From Pohlia nutans (taxonomy: Eukaryota > Streptophyta > Bryopsida > Bryales > Mniaceae): a stretch of 64,000 nt of DNA. Shown piece after piece: positions 33,195-44,040 of the stretch (position 1 is the stretch's first letter; each line of letters starts with the position of its first letter). A model generated the notes under the pieces. That model saw only the letters and a list, made by a program, of their open reading frames with translations. It was not told the DNA's origin and did not search any database. Where the stretch lies: assembly GCA_022496805.1 (NCBI GenBank), contig CM040094.1, positions 6,409,501 to 6,473,500 of the forward strand, given 5' to 3'. The translations under genes and the position numbers were made by a program.

Positions 33195-33262
33195 CATGGT
33201 CTCCTAGATTATAGTTGAGTCGAGGCATTTGCTTCGACTCAACTATAATCAAGGAGACCATG
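33195..33262. repeat. Near-perfect 29-bp palindrome
   Basis: Arms 33195-33223 and 33234-33262 differ at one base and enclose a 10-nt spacer. It is internal to MITE D. Confidence 0.8.
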
Positions 33263-33618
33263 AAAACATTATCCATTTGGGAAATTTTAGCATTTTTGGG
33301 GACCTCAAAGTTAGTGGTCATTCTCCTTTTTTCAAGGTAGTGTAAAGCCAAATGGGACCAAGAGCTCTTTTTGGGCCAATCACAGATTCTAGAATTCCAT
33401 GGTCATAGCTCTTGGTCCATAGTGTAAACCGCCCCTCAAGTGTGGTTTTGGGGGAGCTTCCCTTGCATTAGGAAGGTGACATTGTTTGAATCTCTCTAAC
33501 AACGCAGAGCGTGGTGATAGGTTTAAAAAACTTAAGGCAAAACTCGTTTTTGCTGCCTTTGAAGCTAAAATAACCAATTCCTCCTTGTCTTTCCTCTTCT
33601 TGTAGCATTTTGCTAAAT

Positions 33619-33870
33619 TTTAACCCCTGAACGTCCCAGCGTCCAGAAATTGGATCACGAACACATTCAAAGCCTTGCAACTTTCTCATTCAACCTTGGA
33701 TGACTTTCATCCAAGTCATCTTCGTGAGCCTATAAAATTCTCTACAAATTACTGTAAATCTCTTGTGATGGAGAGCTGTTGATAATATTGGAGAGACCTC
33801 CAACTACAAGTATGTCAAATTTGTTGAGTAGATTTTGAACTTACAATGGTCTTCTCATGTGCACCTCATG
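33619..33870. repeat. TTAA MITE subfamily P2, right-truncated copy
   Basis: TTTTAA precedes CCCCTGAACGTCCCAGCGTCC, and the body follows 23432-23680 closely (for example 'tctctacaaattac', 'ggagagacctccaactacaa'). Similarity is lost near 33870. Confidence 0.7.
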
Positions 33871-34587
33871 TACATTTTGGAGGCCAGTGTATCATTTCTA
33901 TTTGCGAACCAATGTCGTGCTTCTGTGTTAAGACGAATAGGATCTTCATTTCGGATGACCATATTTCTGGTTTCAAGAACTGCTGCAGAATTTTGATGTT
34001 CATTACACATATGAAGTTGTTTGGTCACCCAAATAGACTATTTGTAGAAATGCTAATCTAATCTCTCCAGTTTGTATGTATTCTAACTTAACCCTTGAAC
34101 AGCCTGAAAGGCCTTTGCGACCGTTTTGTGGCCATATAGTACATTCTGTATTTTGTGGTGTTTCATCAAAATAACAATGACCAAACACTTTTCAGTACAA
34201 AGTAAAATTAATAATCATGATTATTCCATTAGGTTTCTTCTTCCCAAAGGTTTGTGATTTATGAGCATCTTTCAAGAGTAGGTATCAAGGTCATTCTATT
34301 TATTGTTTAATGAAAAGGGCTCGATCTCATTGATTTTCATAAATGCACCGGAGTTCTTTACACTGAGTTTTCATTTGCATGTAGGTTTGACCAAATTCCT
34401 TATTGTAATTTGTGAGATTCTATGACCATTATAATTAGAGTTATGTATGCTTAGATTTTCACATTCAATTAGATCGGTGATTGTTGGATTTTTATTCACA
34501 AGGTTAGTTTATACGAAAGAAAAGTCAAGTTTATACAGGGTTAGTTTATGTGCAAGTGCATCCTCCGCAAGCCATGGAGGTCTTTAT

Positions 34588-34749
34588 CACTAGTAGAAAT
34601 CTTGTCTTATGTGACAAGTCTTTAGTGACTAAATGTCCGGAACGACTAGTCCATAATGATGCAAAGACCACTTTGTGTCAATATGGACTTGTCTTTCCGG
34701 ACATTGAGTCATTAAAGACTTGTCACATAAGACAAGATTTCTATTAGTG
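34588..34749. mobile_element. Miniature CACTA-type foldback, TAT target duplication
   Basis: It begins CACTAGTAGAAATCTTG and ends CAAGATTTCTATTAGTG, with TAT at 34585-34587 and 34750-34752. The arms pair for about 60 bp. The 162-bp length is close to the 155-bp relative at 17811-17965, but the interior differs. Confidence 0.85.
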
Positions 34750-35165
34750 TATTCAAGTGACACATTTATGTATAGTGCAATTTGGATGTTTAATAGTGGT
34801 CATGAGATGATATCACTTGTTGCAAGTCAAAGATTATGAGAGATTGGGTATGAATCTATCTGTAGACATCAAAAGGAAGGTCAAATTTTTGAAGACCACC
34901 ATAGGCGAGCTATCTAGATTGGCTTTGAATCTACTCTTGCTTGGTACAACTATGAGCTTGAAAATTGCAAGCATGGGGCTAGTGTCGACGTGTCGTAACT
35001 TTGTCAGAATTCAAGTATGAAATGGCTCCATCATTCCTGTCTCAAAATTTGATGTTTTAATGTATAGATTATTATTACATGAATAAATAGTATATTTCTC
35101 TATATAAAAATATACATATTTTCATTGTGCAACCTAAACTAATACCACTATTATATGTATTATAC

Positions 35166-35307
<142 letters not shown>

Positions 35308-35582
35308 AATGTATCATAAGATATTAATCGTCACTGGTAATGCGGAGAGTAGCGAAGCCCTAGTGACAATATAGTTTCAATCAACATTCAATAGCATGCA
35401 TTGTCTTTGCCTCGGCTCTACAGTAGATGATGTGGAATATTCCACACCCAATAGTACTTCATCAGTAACTAAGTGAGCATGTGGAGGCTCAAGGTGACGA
35501 GCACAGTGCACGAAGCAAAGGCACTGGGCATGAAGGCTAATGAATGTTATGTTGCTATAGGAAATGAAAATGTGCTGACTCA

Positions 35583-35916
35583 AGGCCGCTTCACACTATG
35601 GCCATCCAAGTCGAGAGGCCGTGGGATTGAGTAGCCAAACTTCCTTTCTTTGTAGAGAATCCAAAGAAATGGGTTGAAAATAGGCAATAATTTTTATTTT
35701 ATGTTTTTATGTAAAAAATCGACTGCCTCTCGATCACCTTCGAGAGTCCGTCGCTTTTGTCAAAAAAGTGTTGCCATGTAGGCATTTTGGAGTTCAATTG
35801 TCTTGGAACTTTGACCTATAGTGTGAAGGGTCGAGGGGCCAAATTCTTAATTTCTTGCAATTTGATTTGTAAAAATCGACAGCCCCTCAACCTTTGCCCA
35901 TAGTGTGAAGCGGCCC
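35583..35916. mobile_element. Tourist-like MITE (family A, copy 3), TCA target duplication
   Basis: AGGCCGCTTCACACTATGGCC at the left and CATAGTGTGAAGCGGCCC at the right end, with TCA at 35580-35582 and 35917-35919. The 334-bp interior follows copy 1 (210-557). Confidence 0.85.
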
Positions 35917-36009
35917 TCAATACTGAAAATCCTCCTGATGCTGTCCAGCGGTCCGGTGGAGATGCTCTTACAGAGGGCCAACTGTAAGCTCCAGAAATGG
36001 AAGGCCAAA

Positions 36010-36163
36010 GGAATAGCCCAAAAAGAGCCATCACTCACTCACTCGTCACTGCTGGCCTCCTGGCCTTCACACAACTCAACCGCCTTCACCCCCCCTTTTA
36101 CACCTCCCCTTCTCTCCGACTCTTCTCACTCGTCTTCCTCAAGTGCCTGAATTCCTGAATCAG
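36010..36163 (+). promoter_or_regulatory. Probable 5'UTR exon of the alpha/beta-hydrolase-fold gene
   Basis: A C/T-rich stretch ends in a donor (AATCAG|GTACTG at 36164). An acceptor (TTGGCAG ending 36476) lies 12 nt before the ATG at 36489. The pyrimidine-rich composition is typical of plant leaders. The transcription start is not defined. Confidence 0.45.
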
Positions 36164-36488
36164 GTACTGAACGCTTCCCACATTCACTGATACATTGCCC
36201 ATTTCAGTCACCTACAGTTTGAATATCTATCACTCTTCAAAACAGCCAGCTTTGAAACATAGCCAACAGTATTGAAACATTCTTCCTTTCTGGTGCTGAT
36301 TCTCTCCTTGCAATGAATTGAACCTGTCAGTGGTTTCCTTTCTTAAATTGTTAGAACAAAAAAAACATTGTTCATGAGCGCAAGTTGTCAACTTTGTCAT
36401 CACGTAATTGGGCCGTCTCTTGTAGTAAAATTCTATCAATGCGTTTTCAGTTTTTTGGGTTTGGATTCATTGGCAGATCGGAGCTGGA

Positions 36489-39400
36489 ATGGCGCTGTCT
36501 GCGTTGTCTGTTCGACCCATGGCAGCCGCGTGTGCGCTTCAGAATGTCATTCAAGGCTCATGTGTGAGAATCATGGAGGTGGGGAGTACTAGTATGGGAC
36601 ATTTTTATTGTTCCTCGCCTTCTGTTATTCTTCCCCAAAGCAGTTGCAGTAATTATGCTTCTGTGTCATTCGAGAAACTGAACCAGCATTCATGGTCGAG
36701 TATTCGTGGAATGCGACGAGTACACGCTTCTTCAGCTGCCGCCCTTGAGACTGCTGAATCTCCCAAGGTTGTTCCCCATCTCGTTTGTTGCATAATTTTA
36801 ATCACATTCAACAGCATCCTGCTATTCCAATTTTATTTTTTTTCAATATTAGGTTAACCCTTAAACGACATATGCGTTCCTGATACCACCCCCAAAATCT
36901 GTTTTAAATTCCATTTTAAGCATTTACTTTGGCTCTATTCTAAAGAAGTATAGATCTCTCTAAAGTGCTCGGTTTGGCATTTTATGAACCCCATTTGGTG
37001 CAATGGAGTAGAAGTTATGAGTAAGATTCTCTCAAAATATAACCAAGCCCGTGCGGCTTGCATTGTCCTTTAAGGGTTCACCAAGGTCTCATGGTTCTTT
37101 TAGCAGTTATGAGGACTTTTTTTGTGCAATTTTTGTTTTACTTTTTGACTAACACACGCAATGGTCTTTGCTGGTTGTGGTGATGTAAAATTTGGCCCCA
37201 TCTGAATTCTATTATTCTCTCAATATGATGAATTGAATCCTTGGTCTTTTAGGAGAGGTTTTTCAATATTTTATCAAGATTAGGTTAAAATAAATGCTCA
37301 CCAGAACGCTAAACCTCGTCATCCAGACTTTTTTAACAACCCTAATATTAGCTGTAACAGTGGATATTGCAACCTCCAGAAGAACCACGAAGCTCAAATT
37401 GTGTTTTTTTAAAGCGGTTTTGAGGACGTCATATGGGGGCTTTTTTTTGTGCAATTTTGTTTTGCTTTTTGACCAACACATGGAACGTTCTTTGCTGATT
37501 GTGGTGATGGCCCTATCTGTCACAATATGATCAATTGAATCCTTGGTTCTTTAGGGGAATTTTATCAAGATTAGGTTAAATTGCTAACCAGAATTTTTTG
37601 ACTGTGTAGATCAATCCTAATATTAGCTGTAACAGTGGATATTGGAAACCCCCAGAAGAACCAAGAAGCTCAAATCATGTTGTTTTGAGTAGGTCGTATG
37701 GGGACTTTCTTTTATTTATTTTGGACTAAAATATGCAACGTTCTATTATCTTTTTCACAATAAGCTCAATTGAATTGGTCATTTCAGAACCGTGAATCCT
37801 TGGAGTTTTTGGGGTTAAATTGGTAACCATAACACTAAACCTCCTCATTCAGAATGTTTCGGCAGCCCTAAAATTAGCTGTAACAGTGGATATTGCAACC
37901 CCCAGAACAACCAAGAAGCTCAAATCATGTGTTTTTTTAAGGAGTTTTGAGTAGGTCATATGGGGATTTTATTTATTTTGGACTAAAATATGCAACGTTC
38001 TTTGCATCTGAATTATCTTTTTCACAATAGAGTCAACTGAAAAGAAGAGAAAATACATGTTAGGTGAGGTGATCTGACCTATATCTAAGGCAGCCAAGCA
38101 AACTGGCATGGTTTCCAAAGAATCCAAAATAGAGAGGAGTGTGAACTAGTTTTTTCCGTCACAAAGTAGGCAAAACTGAGACTAAGGTGAATTCAAAGAG
38201 AGCTTAGGCTTGGAGGCAATGCCCCACATCCAATTTGAGATAATGGCAAGGCATGTGGCAAACTTAAGATATAATTACATCATTGGTTTGATTAGTTAGC
38301 TCTGACAACTTGGAGCTCATGTCTAAAATTGAAGTTGGAGGGTGTTAGCTTGACACCTAATTTTGGAACATTCTAGATGACTGACGAGGTTTTAGCACCA
38401 ATTCAATCGATCTTATTAGAGTTAACCAAAATCAGAACAAGTGATCTGACTCCCAAAATATCAGGAAACCAAAGTCTATGCCCTCTTTTAGTGTAACTGA
38501 AATAAAAGCAAATATTGAACTCTAACGATCGCATTTTTCAATGAAAATTCTCAGCTCCAAAGTGGAACATGGACTTGGTCACATGAAGGCAATTCCTTGA
38601 ACATCCATTACGTGGAGATTGGAGAAGGGGGAGCTCAAGAGACTGTTCTGCTTCTGCCAACGCTTTCGGATGTGAGCACAACGGAGGAGTGGCATGCTGT
38701 GGCCGAGGAGCTTGTTGCGAACGGCAAGAGACGAGCTGTGATTGTGGATTGGCCTGGATTGGGTCTCTCAGACAGGCCTGCTTTGGAATACACCGTCGAT
38801 GTGTTGGAAAAGTTTTTGGTGGACTTCGTCACTGCTGCCAATGGACCTCTTGCTGGCATCCAAGGTCTACTCCTTTACTCAACCCCTCCTTCTAACATGT
38901 TAGTTTACCCCTTAAGGACCAAGAAGCCCAAATTGGGCTCCATGTTTTTTTAACCCTTAAAGGGCTGATGGGGATAGTAGATACAACGGCGTATATTTGA
39001 CATTTGTTCATTAAAATCATCCTAACAGCTCATTAAAATCATGTCGACGTGAATTTTAACTTCACTTTTGATCTTAAACCCATAGGAGGTGTGGAACCAT
39101 GCCAAATACTATGGAATATTGATGTACAATATTGGTCAAAAAGGGCTCTATGGACTTTTAAGGGTTAAACAGTTTTGAGTAGGTCCAATTTGGACTTCCT
39201 CTTGTTTAGATTTCTTTCCTTTTAGACCAACACATGCAATGATCTTTTTCACTAGTTCTAGGGATATAAAATTTGGTCCTGACTGAATTATATTTTTCAC
39301 AATATGATCAATTGAATTTTTCATTTTAAAACTATGAATCCTTGGCCCTTTAGGGGTTAATTCCTGCTCAAAGTCAACAGAATAAGTAACCACATCACAT

Positions 39401-41375
39401 TCTTGTTGAGCACCATCTGAAAGGGAAAATCCCTGACAGTTTGAACAAGGGAGAGCTTCTCAAGCCAATGAGCCATTTGTCTGCATGTGAGAGTACATCA
39501 GAGCTTTAATTTTGCATGACTTTGCTCTTATTTGCATTGTGCTAAGAAAATTCCTACTCAAGAATGTTAAGGTTTTTTTGGCACTGAAATGAGGCACGAC
39601 TGTTAATGTGGTTATTCTACATTCTATGGTTCTTTGTATTGTGCTGACAGATGTGGTTTTCTTTTTTTGGCACAGGTGAGTCATTGGTGGTAATTGGAGG
39701 AGGTCACGCTGCCAGCATTGCAGTACGTGCGGTGAGCCAAGGTTTAATCAATGCCAAAGCCTTGGCTGCTGTTGCACCCACATGGAGTGGCCCCTTGCCT
39801 ATTGTCTTTGGGCGCAGTCCCACTATGGAAACACGGTATGTACACATGTTACATCACCACTGAAACATGCAAAATCTTTCCAATAGGGGTGTCAGAGTGC
39901 AAGTTTTCTGCGCAAAAACTCAGAGCAAAATTTGTGTGTAGAAGGCAACAGACTTGGTGAGAGTCTTGTGGTTGTGGGCATAGATTATTGGATGCCAACA
40001 CGTCGGAATCGCGCCACAGAGTCTCCCCTCACTCTGACACCCCCTAATTTCTTGTAGGAAATCATGTCTCTCTTTTGCAGCCATGGTGTACCAAATTGTC
40101 ACCTTAACCCCTAAAGGACCAGGAAGTCCCAATTGAGCCTCATGTTTTCTGAGAACGTCCTATGTATACTTCCTGTTGACTAACACATGCAATGTTCTTC
40201 ATTGATATAAAATTTGGTCCCATCTGAAGTATATCTTTCAGAATATGATCGATTGAATTTGTCATCATATCTGTTAGAAAATCATACACCCCAGGTTAAC
40301 AAACCAAGAAGCCCGAATTGAGCCTTATGTTTGTTTTAGCAGTTTTGAGTAGGTCCTATGCAGACTTCCTTTTATTCAATTTTCTTTCTTTATAGACCAA
40401 CACATGCAATGTTCTTCATTGATTCTGGTGATACAAAAATTTGAAGCATAACTATGGACGTTCTCATTTTGAAACCATGAATCCTTGGTGCTTCTGGGGT
40501 TAACAAAAGGAGTATGTCAGGTTAGATATAGACCCCCAGGTTAACCCTCAGAAGTCCGAATGAAGCCTCATGTTAGTTTCAGCAGTTTTTGAGTAGGTCC
40601 TATGTATACTTCCTTTTGTTCAATTTTCTTTCTTTTTAGACCAACACATGCAACGTTCTTCACTGATTCTAGTGATACAAAAATTTGAAGTATATCAATT
40701 GACTTTCTCATTTTGAAACCATGAATCCTTGGTGCTTTTGGGGTTAACGAAAGGAGTGTGTTAGGGTCAGATATGGACCCCTATGTAGACTTCCTTTTGT
40801 TCAATTTTCTTTCTTTTTAGACCAACACATGCAATGTTCTGCACTGATTCTGGTGATACAAAAATTCGATTGACTTTCTCATTTTGAAACCATGGTCCTT
40901 TTGGGGTTTTGGTTGGGTCAGATACGGACTTCTCCGCGGCACGCTGAGATCAGCAGGAGTAGGCTGGGCAATGTACAAGTATTTAGTGAGCAGCCCCAAG
41001 AACATCCGAATGCAATACCTCACTCACGTGTACTCAGACGCGGACAACGTGACACCAGCGGTGGTGGAGAGCAGGACGGCGCTAACGCAAAGAGACGGAG
41101 CCCGCTTTGCGCCTGCCGCGTTTCTGACGGGTCTGCTGGACCCGGCCTTGACGAGGGAGGAGTTTCTGTCCATGTTCGCCAAACTGGACGGCAAGCTGCC
41201 GGTTCTCGTGCTCGCCACGCTCAAAGCTCCCCGCCGGTCTCGAGCCGAGATGGAGGCCCTGGAGGGAGCCAAAGGTGTCACCAAGTTCCAGAAACTGCGC
41301 GGCGCTTTGTTGCCTCAAGAGGAGTTCCCTGCCGACGTTGCAGACTCGCTCACTTCGTTTCTGCAGGAGCTCTAG
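36489..41375 (+). CDS. Probable plastid alpha/beta-hydrolase-fold protein lacking the catalytic triad (4 exons)
   Basis: Exons 36489-36767, 38555-38864, 39676-39835 and 40922-41375 sum to 1203 nt, 400 aa, all with GT-AG introns and matching phases. Residues 1 to about 75 are Ser/Ala-rich with few acidic residues (MALSALSVRPMAAA...), as in a chloroplast transit peptide. The fold begins LQSGTWTWSHEG...NIHYVEIG, then VLLLPTLSDVSTTEEW, VIVDWPGLGLSDRP and the nucleophile-elbow region VVIGGGHAASIAVRA. The usual G-x-S-x-G is replaced there (GGGHAA, no Ser). The acid loop reads LPVLVLATLKAPRR without the usual Asp. Near the end LLPQEEFPADVADSL lacks the catalytic His. It is probably a non-enzymatic or altered member of the family. 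Introns 1 and 3 are swollen by P1/P7 repeats. Confidence 0.88.
36858..37076. mobile_element. TTAA MITE subfamily P7, copy 2 (219 bp), hydrolase intron 1
   Basis: TTAA at 36854-36857 precedes CCCTTAAACGACATATGCG. The right end CCTTTAAGGG is followed by TTCA (mutated TTAA). Confidence 0.8.
37080..38045 (+). repeat. Tandem array of P1-containing units in hydrolase intron 1
   Basis: The landmark 'gctgtaacagtggatattg' occurs at about 37351, 37629 and 37879. Each is followed by 'cc(t/c)ccagaa...aa', 'gaagctcaaat' and P1-type sequence. The unit length is about 250-280 bp. Confidence 0.8.
38908..39356. mobile_element. TTAA MITE subfamily P1, split by a nested P3 element, hydrolase intron 2
   Basis: CCCCTTAAGGACCAAGAAGCC starts at 38908 (flank TTTA) and CTTGGCCCTTTAGGGG ends at 39356 before TTAA (39357-39360). 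P3 (38954-39164) interrupts it between 'catgttttt' and 'acagttttgagtaggtcc', which are adjacent in other P1 copies. Confidence 0.85.
38954..39164. mobile_element. TTAA MITE subfamily P3 (211 bp), nested in P1
   Basis: TTAA at 38950-38953 and 39165-39168 flanks CCCTTAAAGGGCTGATGGGG...GGACTTTTAAGGG. The body is the inverse of the 20941 copy. Confidence 0.88.
40104..40912 (+). repeat. Tandem P1-type array abutting exon 4 of the hydrolase gene
   Basis: Four partial P1 bodies ('accaacacatgcaatgttctt' near 40180, 40395, 40640 and 40820) are separated by a spacer. The spacer ends 'gtcaggttagatatagaccc', 'gggtcagatatggacccc' and finally 'gggtcagatacggact', the real acceptor/exon-4 junction. The junction has therefore been duplicated along with the array. 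Confidence 0.75.
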
Positions 41376-41473
41376 AATCTCAAGTGCTTGCAGTTGCCTG
41401 TATTTTTTGAATGATTTGCTTCGACTACTGATCAACCAGGTTTCCATGTAGATTTCATAGCAACAAGTCTCCA

Positions 41474-41697
41474 CCCCTAAACGTCTGAAAGTTCCTTTGC
41501 AGCCAGTAGAATACGATGTATTTTTCTAGTATTTGGAATGGATCCAGACTTTTTATAGGATTGAGTTCAACACAGAAGCTGAAATTTACATCAATGCGGT
41601 TCTAGTGAACTATTGAGATCCCAATTTAGTGCTTCTTGTTGGTAGCAAATGCCAATTGTACAGCCATGTATCTACTGTCCCCATGGACGTTTAGGGG
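41474..41697. mobile_element. TTAA MITE subfamily P3 (224 bp) in 3'UTR copy 1
   Basis: CCCCTAAACGTCTGAAAGTTCC to ATGGACGTTTAGGGG, followed by TTAA (41698-41701). The left flank reads CTCCA; the uninterrupted copies at about 41870 and 42858 read 'tccttaagtttttc', so the left TTAA has lost three bases. Confidence 0.82.
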
Positions 41698-41952
41698 TTA
41701 AGTTTTTCGTAGGGAGTAGTTGCTAGCTCATAGAAAGCATGTAACGGTATTGTGTAAATTAACCTTGTCAATTAACTCATTGAAGCTGTGGATTTCCTGT
41801 ATTTTTTGAATGATTTGCTACGACTACTGATCAACCTGTAGATTTCATAGCAAGAACTGTCCTTAAGTTTTTCGTAGGGAGTAGTTGCTAGCGGGAGTTG
41901 CTAGCTCACAGAAAACATGTAACGGTATTGTGTAAATTAACCTTGTCAATTA

Positions 41953-42190
41953 CTCCCTCCGTCCCAAAATTATTGTCATGTTTGAAAGTGCTTTTTTAAG
42001 TAGGTCAAAAAAATACTTCCTTGTGGCTAATTTTATTTACGTTGCAATGAACACATGGAATGTTCTTCAACCATTCTAGTGACATAATTTGGAGCCTTTT
42101 TTAATCATGTTTCTTACAATATGATCAATGAAATTGGCTCAAAGAAATACCAAGCAAACAAGTTGGACAATAACTTTGGGACGGAGGGAG
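41953..42190. mobile_element. Stowaway MITE (238 bp), TA target duplication
   Basis: Termini CTCCCTCCGTCCCAAAATTA and TTTGGGACGGAGGGAG with TA at 41951-41952 and 42191-42192. The unoccupied sister (about 41766-41786, 'cttgtcaattaactcattg') has one TA in the same context. Confidence 0.92.
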
Positions 42191-42208
42191 TAACTCATTT
42201 TCTTCTTT

Positions 42209-42390
42209 TTTTTTTTTTTTTTGAGGCACACGAAACCGCGGCAGGCTGACGAGTAGCTTTTTGGCAACCCATCGCCGGGGAATTTCCATCCAGTAGTGGT
42301 GATTTTACGGCCGGAATCGAACCGCCAACCCCTTGGGTACCTTGACAACACCTTAAGGGTACCCCTCTCCATCATCTGGTAGTTTCACCG
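42209..42390 (-). mobile_element. tRNA-derived SINE with 14-bp target-site duplication and poly(A) tail
   Basis: On the minus strand, box B GGTTCGATTCC is at 42313-42323 and a poly(A) tail is at 42209-42222. TCATTTTCTTCTTT flanks it at 42195-42208 and 42391-42404, a target-primed insertion signature. It lies just right of the Stowaway and just left of a P1 element. Confidence 0.85.
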
Positions 42391-42406
42391 TCATTTTCTT
42401 CTTTAA

Positions 42407-42630
42407 CCCCTACATGACCAAAAAGTCCAAATTGGGCCTCATGCTTCTTTTTTTGGGTAGTTTTGAGTGGGTTCTATGTGGAATTTCTTTTGTTCAAATT
42501 TGTCTGTTTCTCAATCAACACATGCACTATTCTTCACATATAAAGTTCAATCTCATCTGCGTTGTATTTTTCATAATATGATCGCTTGAATTAGTCATTT
42601 TAAAACCGTGAATCCTTGGTCCTTTAGGAG
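42407..42630. mobile_element. TTAA MITE subfamily P1 (224 bp), complete
   Basis: TTAA at 42403-42406 precedes CCCCTACATGACCAAAAAG, and CTTGGTCCTTTAGGAG is followed by TTGA (mutated). This is the best complete P1 in the window. Confidence 0.82.
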
Positions 42631-42934
42631 TTGATTTTGAATCTAGGTTTGGAATGGTGAGATTAATTGAATCAGAGATTTGTTATGTAAATGCGCTCAG
42701 TGATTGTGATTGACGAATTCATATTCCACTTCGGGTTAATGGGTCAAAATCTCATTCTTGAGTGCTTGCATGTTGTGAATGAGTTGCTTGGCTTCTGCAC
42801 TACTACTGATCAACCAGATTTCCATGTAGACATGCAGATTTCTTAGCAACAAGTCTCCTTAAGTTTTTCTTAGGGAGTAATTAGGAAACATAGGAAATAT
42901 GTAATGTTATTGTGTAGTTTACCCTTGTCAATTA

Positions 42935-43270
42935 TCCCCCACAGGACCAAGGAGAAAAATTAGGCCTCATATGTTTTTTTACAATTTTGAGTACATCCTA
43001 TGTGCGCTTAAATTTATCTGTTTCTTAGAGCAACACATGCAATGTAAACATGTAACTTTATTGTGTAAGTTAACCTTGTCCATGAACTCCCAAAGGACCA
43101 AGCAACCAAAGTTAGGCGTCATGTTTTTTAGGCGTCATGTTTTTGTTTTAGCAGTTTTAAGTACATCCTATGTGTACTTGCTTTTCTTCAAGTTTATTTT
43201 TCTTGGCCAACACATGCAATGTTCACTGATTCCGGTGATATAAAATTTGGTCCCATCTTAATTATATTTT
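42935..43270. repeat. Two partial P1 copies in tandem
   Basis: 'ggaccaaggagaaaaattag' near 42951 and 'ggaccaagcaaccaaagtta' near 43097 each begin P1-type bodies. The second runs to 'aaatttggtcccatctt' and then meets a P6 fragment. Confidence 0.65.
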
Positions 43271-43790
43271 TCGCAACACATTATGAATTTTAAATTCTAT
43301 CCATGCGGTTAGATCTATGATTGTTATCACCAATGTTTTTGTATAAGTTTTGAAATTTAAAATTCAAAATGATTTTGTGATTGCTATCACCAATATTTTG
43401 TATAAATTTTGAAACTTAAAATTCAAAATGAATTTGTAATTTGATTACAAACAAGATATTGACAATTTGAAGATGAGATTTGTTTTGATGGATTGAAATG
43501 TAATACTCTAAGTCTTGTAATTTTTGGAGATTTTTTGGTTGCTTAATTCTATGAGTTGACTTTTGAACACTTTTGAATTATGATTTTAGAATTTCTTGGT
43601 AAATCAATGCAACATGAAATGAGGCATAAAAAATTCACAAATCATCCCCTTTCTAATTGGATCACACATGTATGAAGCTAACTTCCCATAAAATCTATAG
43701 TAAAAATTCTACACTACAAAAAGTGCATGATGGATGAGAAAAATTGGATGAAAGTTGTACATTGTTCAAAAAATGGACACTTGGGCACGT
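43270..43790. repeat. TTAA MITE subfamily P6, left-truncated copy
   Basis: It matches 3270-3715 and 48580-49030 in order ('gatctatgattg(t/c)tatcacc', 'acaagatattgacaat', 'tgaaatgaggcataaaa'). It ends near 'ggacacttgggcacgtaccg'. Confidence 0.7.
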
Positions 43791-43914
43791 ACCGTGAGGA
43801 CGTTTTGTATCCTCGATGCTTTCAATCAGGGTTTGCTTCACTAAAGAATTGTAGCTAGTTGAAATAGCAACGTACTTAGTGACAATTGTGGAAAAATGCT
43901 GAAAAATGTGAAAC

Positions 43915-44040
43915 ATTGAATGTAGGAATGTAGGAATGTAGCAGGTAATGTAGTTGGTAATGATGCTTCCTAACCAAATGTAGGAGGTCATGATGCTTCC
44001 TAATCAAATGTAGGATGTAATGATGCTTCCTAATGTAACG
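43915..44040. repeat. Short tandem repeat of about 31 bp, three units
   Basis: The unit 'atgatgcttcctaa(c/t)(c)aaatgtaggag' recurs at about 43959, 43990 and 44020. Confidence 0.7.

Larger units (their letters stand above)
32135..33435. mobile_element. MITE D (Tourist-like ends) carrying a nested P4 element
   Basis: The terminus GGGGCGGTTTACACTATAG at 32135 pairs with CTATAGTGTAAACCGCCCC-like sequence ending at 33435. A further inverted block, about 'ccaagagccatgacca', lies next to each end. The flanks are TAA (32132-32134) and TCA (33436-33438), so the expected 3-bp duplication is imperfect. The ends resemble family A (GGGCCGCTT.ACACTATGG). It holds P4 copy 2 and a near-perfect 29-bp palindrome at 33195-33262. 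Confidence 0.75.
41380..42960 (+). repeat. Three diverged copies of the hydrolase 3'UTR segment
   Basis: The order 'gaatgatttgct...ctactgatcaacc', 'agatttc(a/t)tagcaa', 'ttaagtttttc(g/t)tagggagta', 'atgt(a)a(c/t)g(g)ta/ttattgtgta' occurs from 41390, 41800 and 42776. Copy 1 is interrupted by a P3 element. Copy 2 is followed by a Stowaway, a SINE and a P1 element. Confidence 0.8.

Noticed and set aside
42209..42390. A functional tRNA gene based on the perfect box B
   Set aside because: It has a poly(A) tail, a 14-bp target duplication and no cloverleaf.
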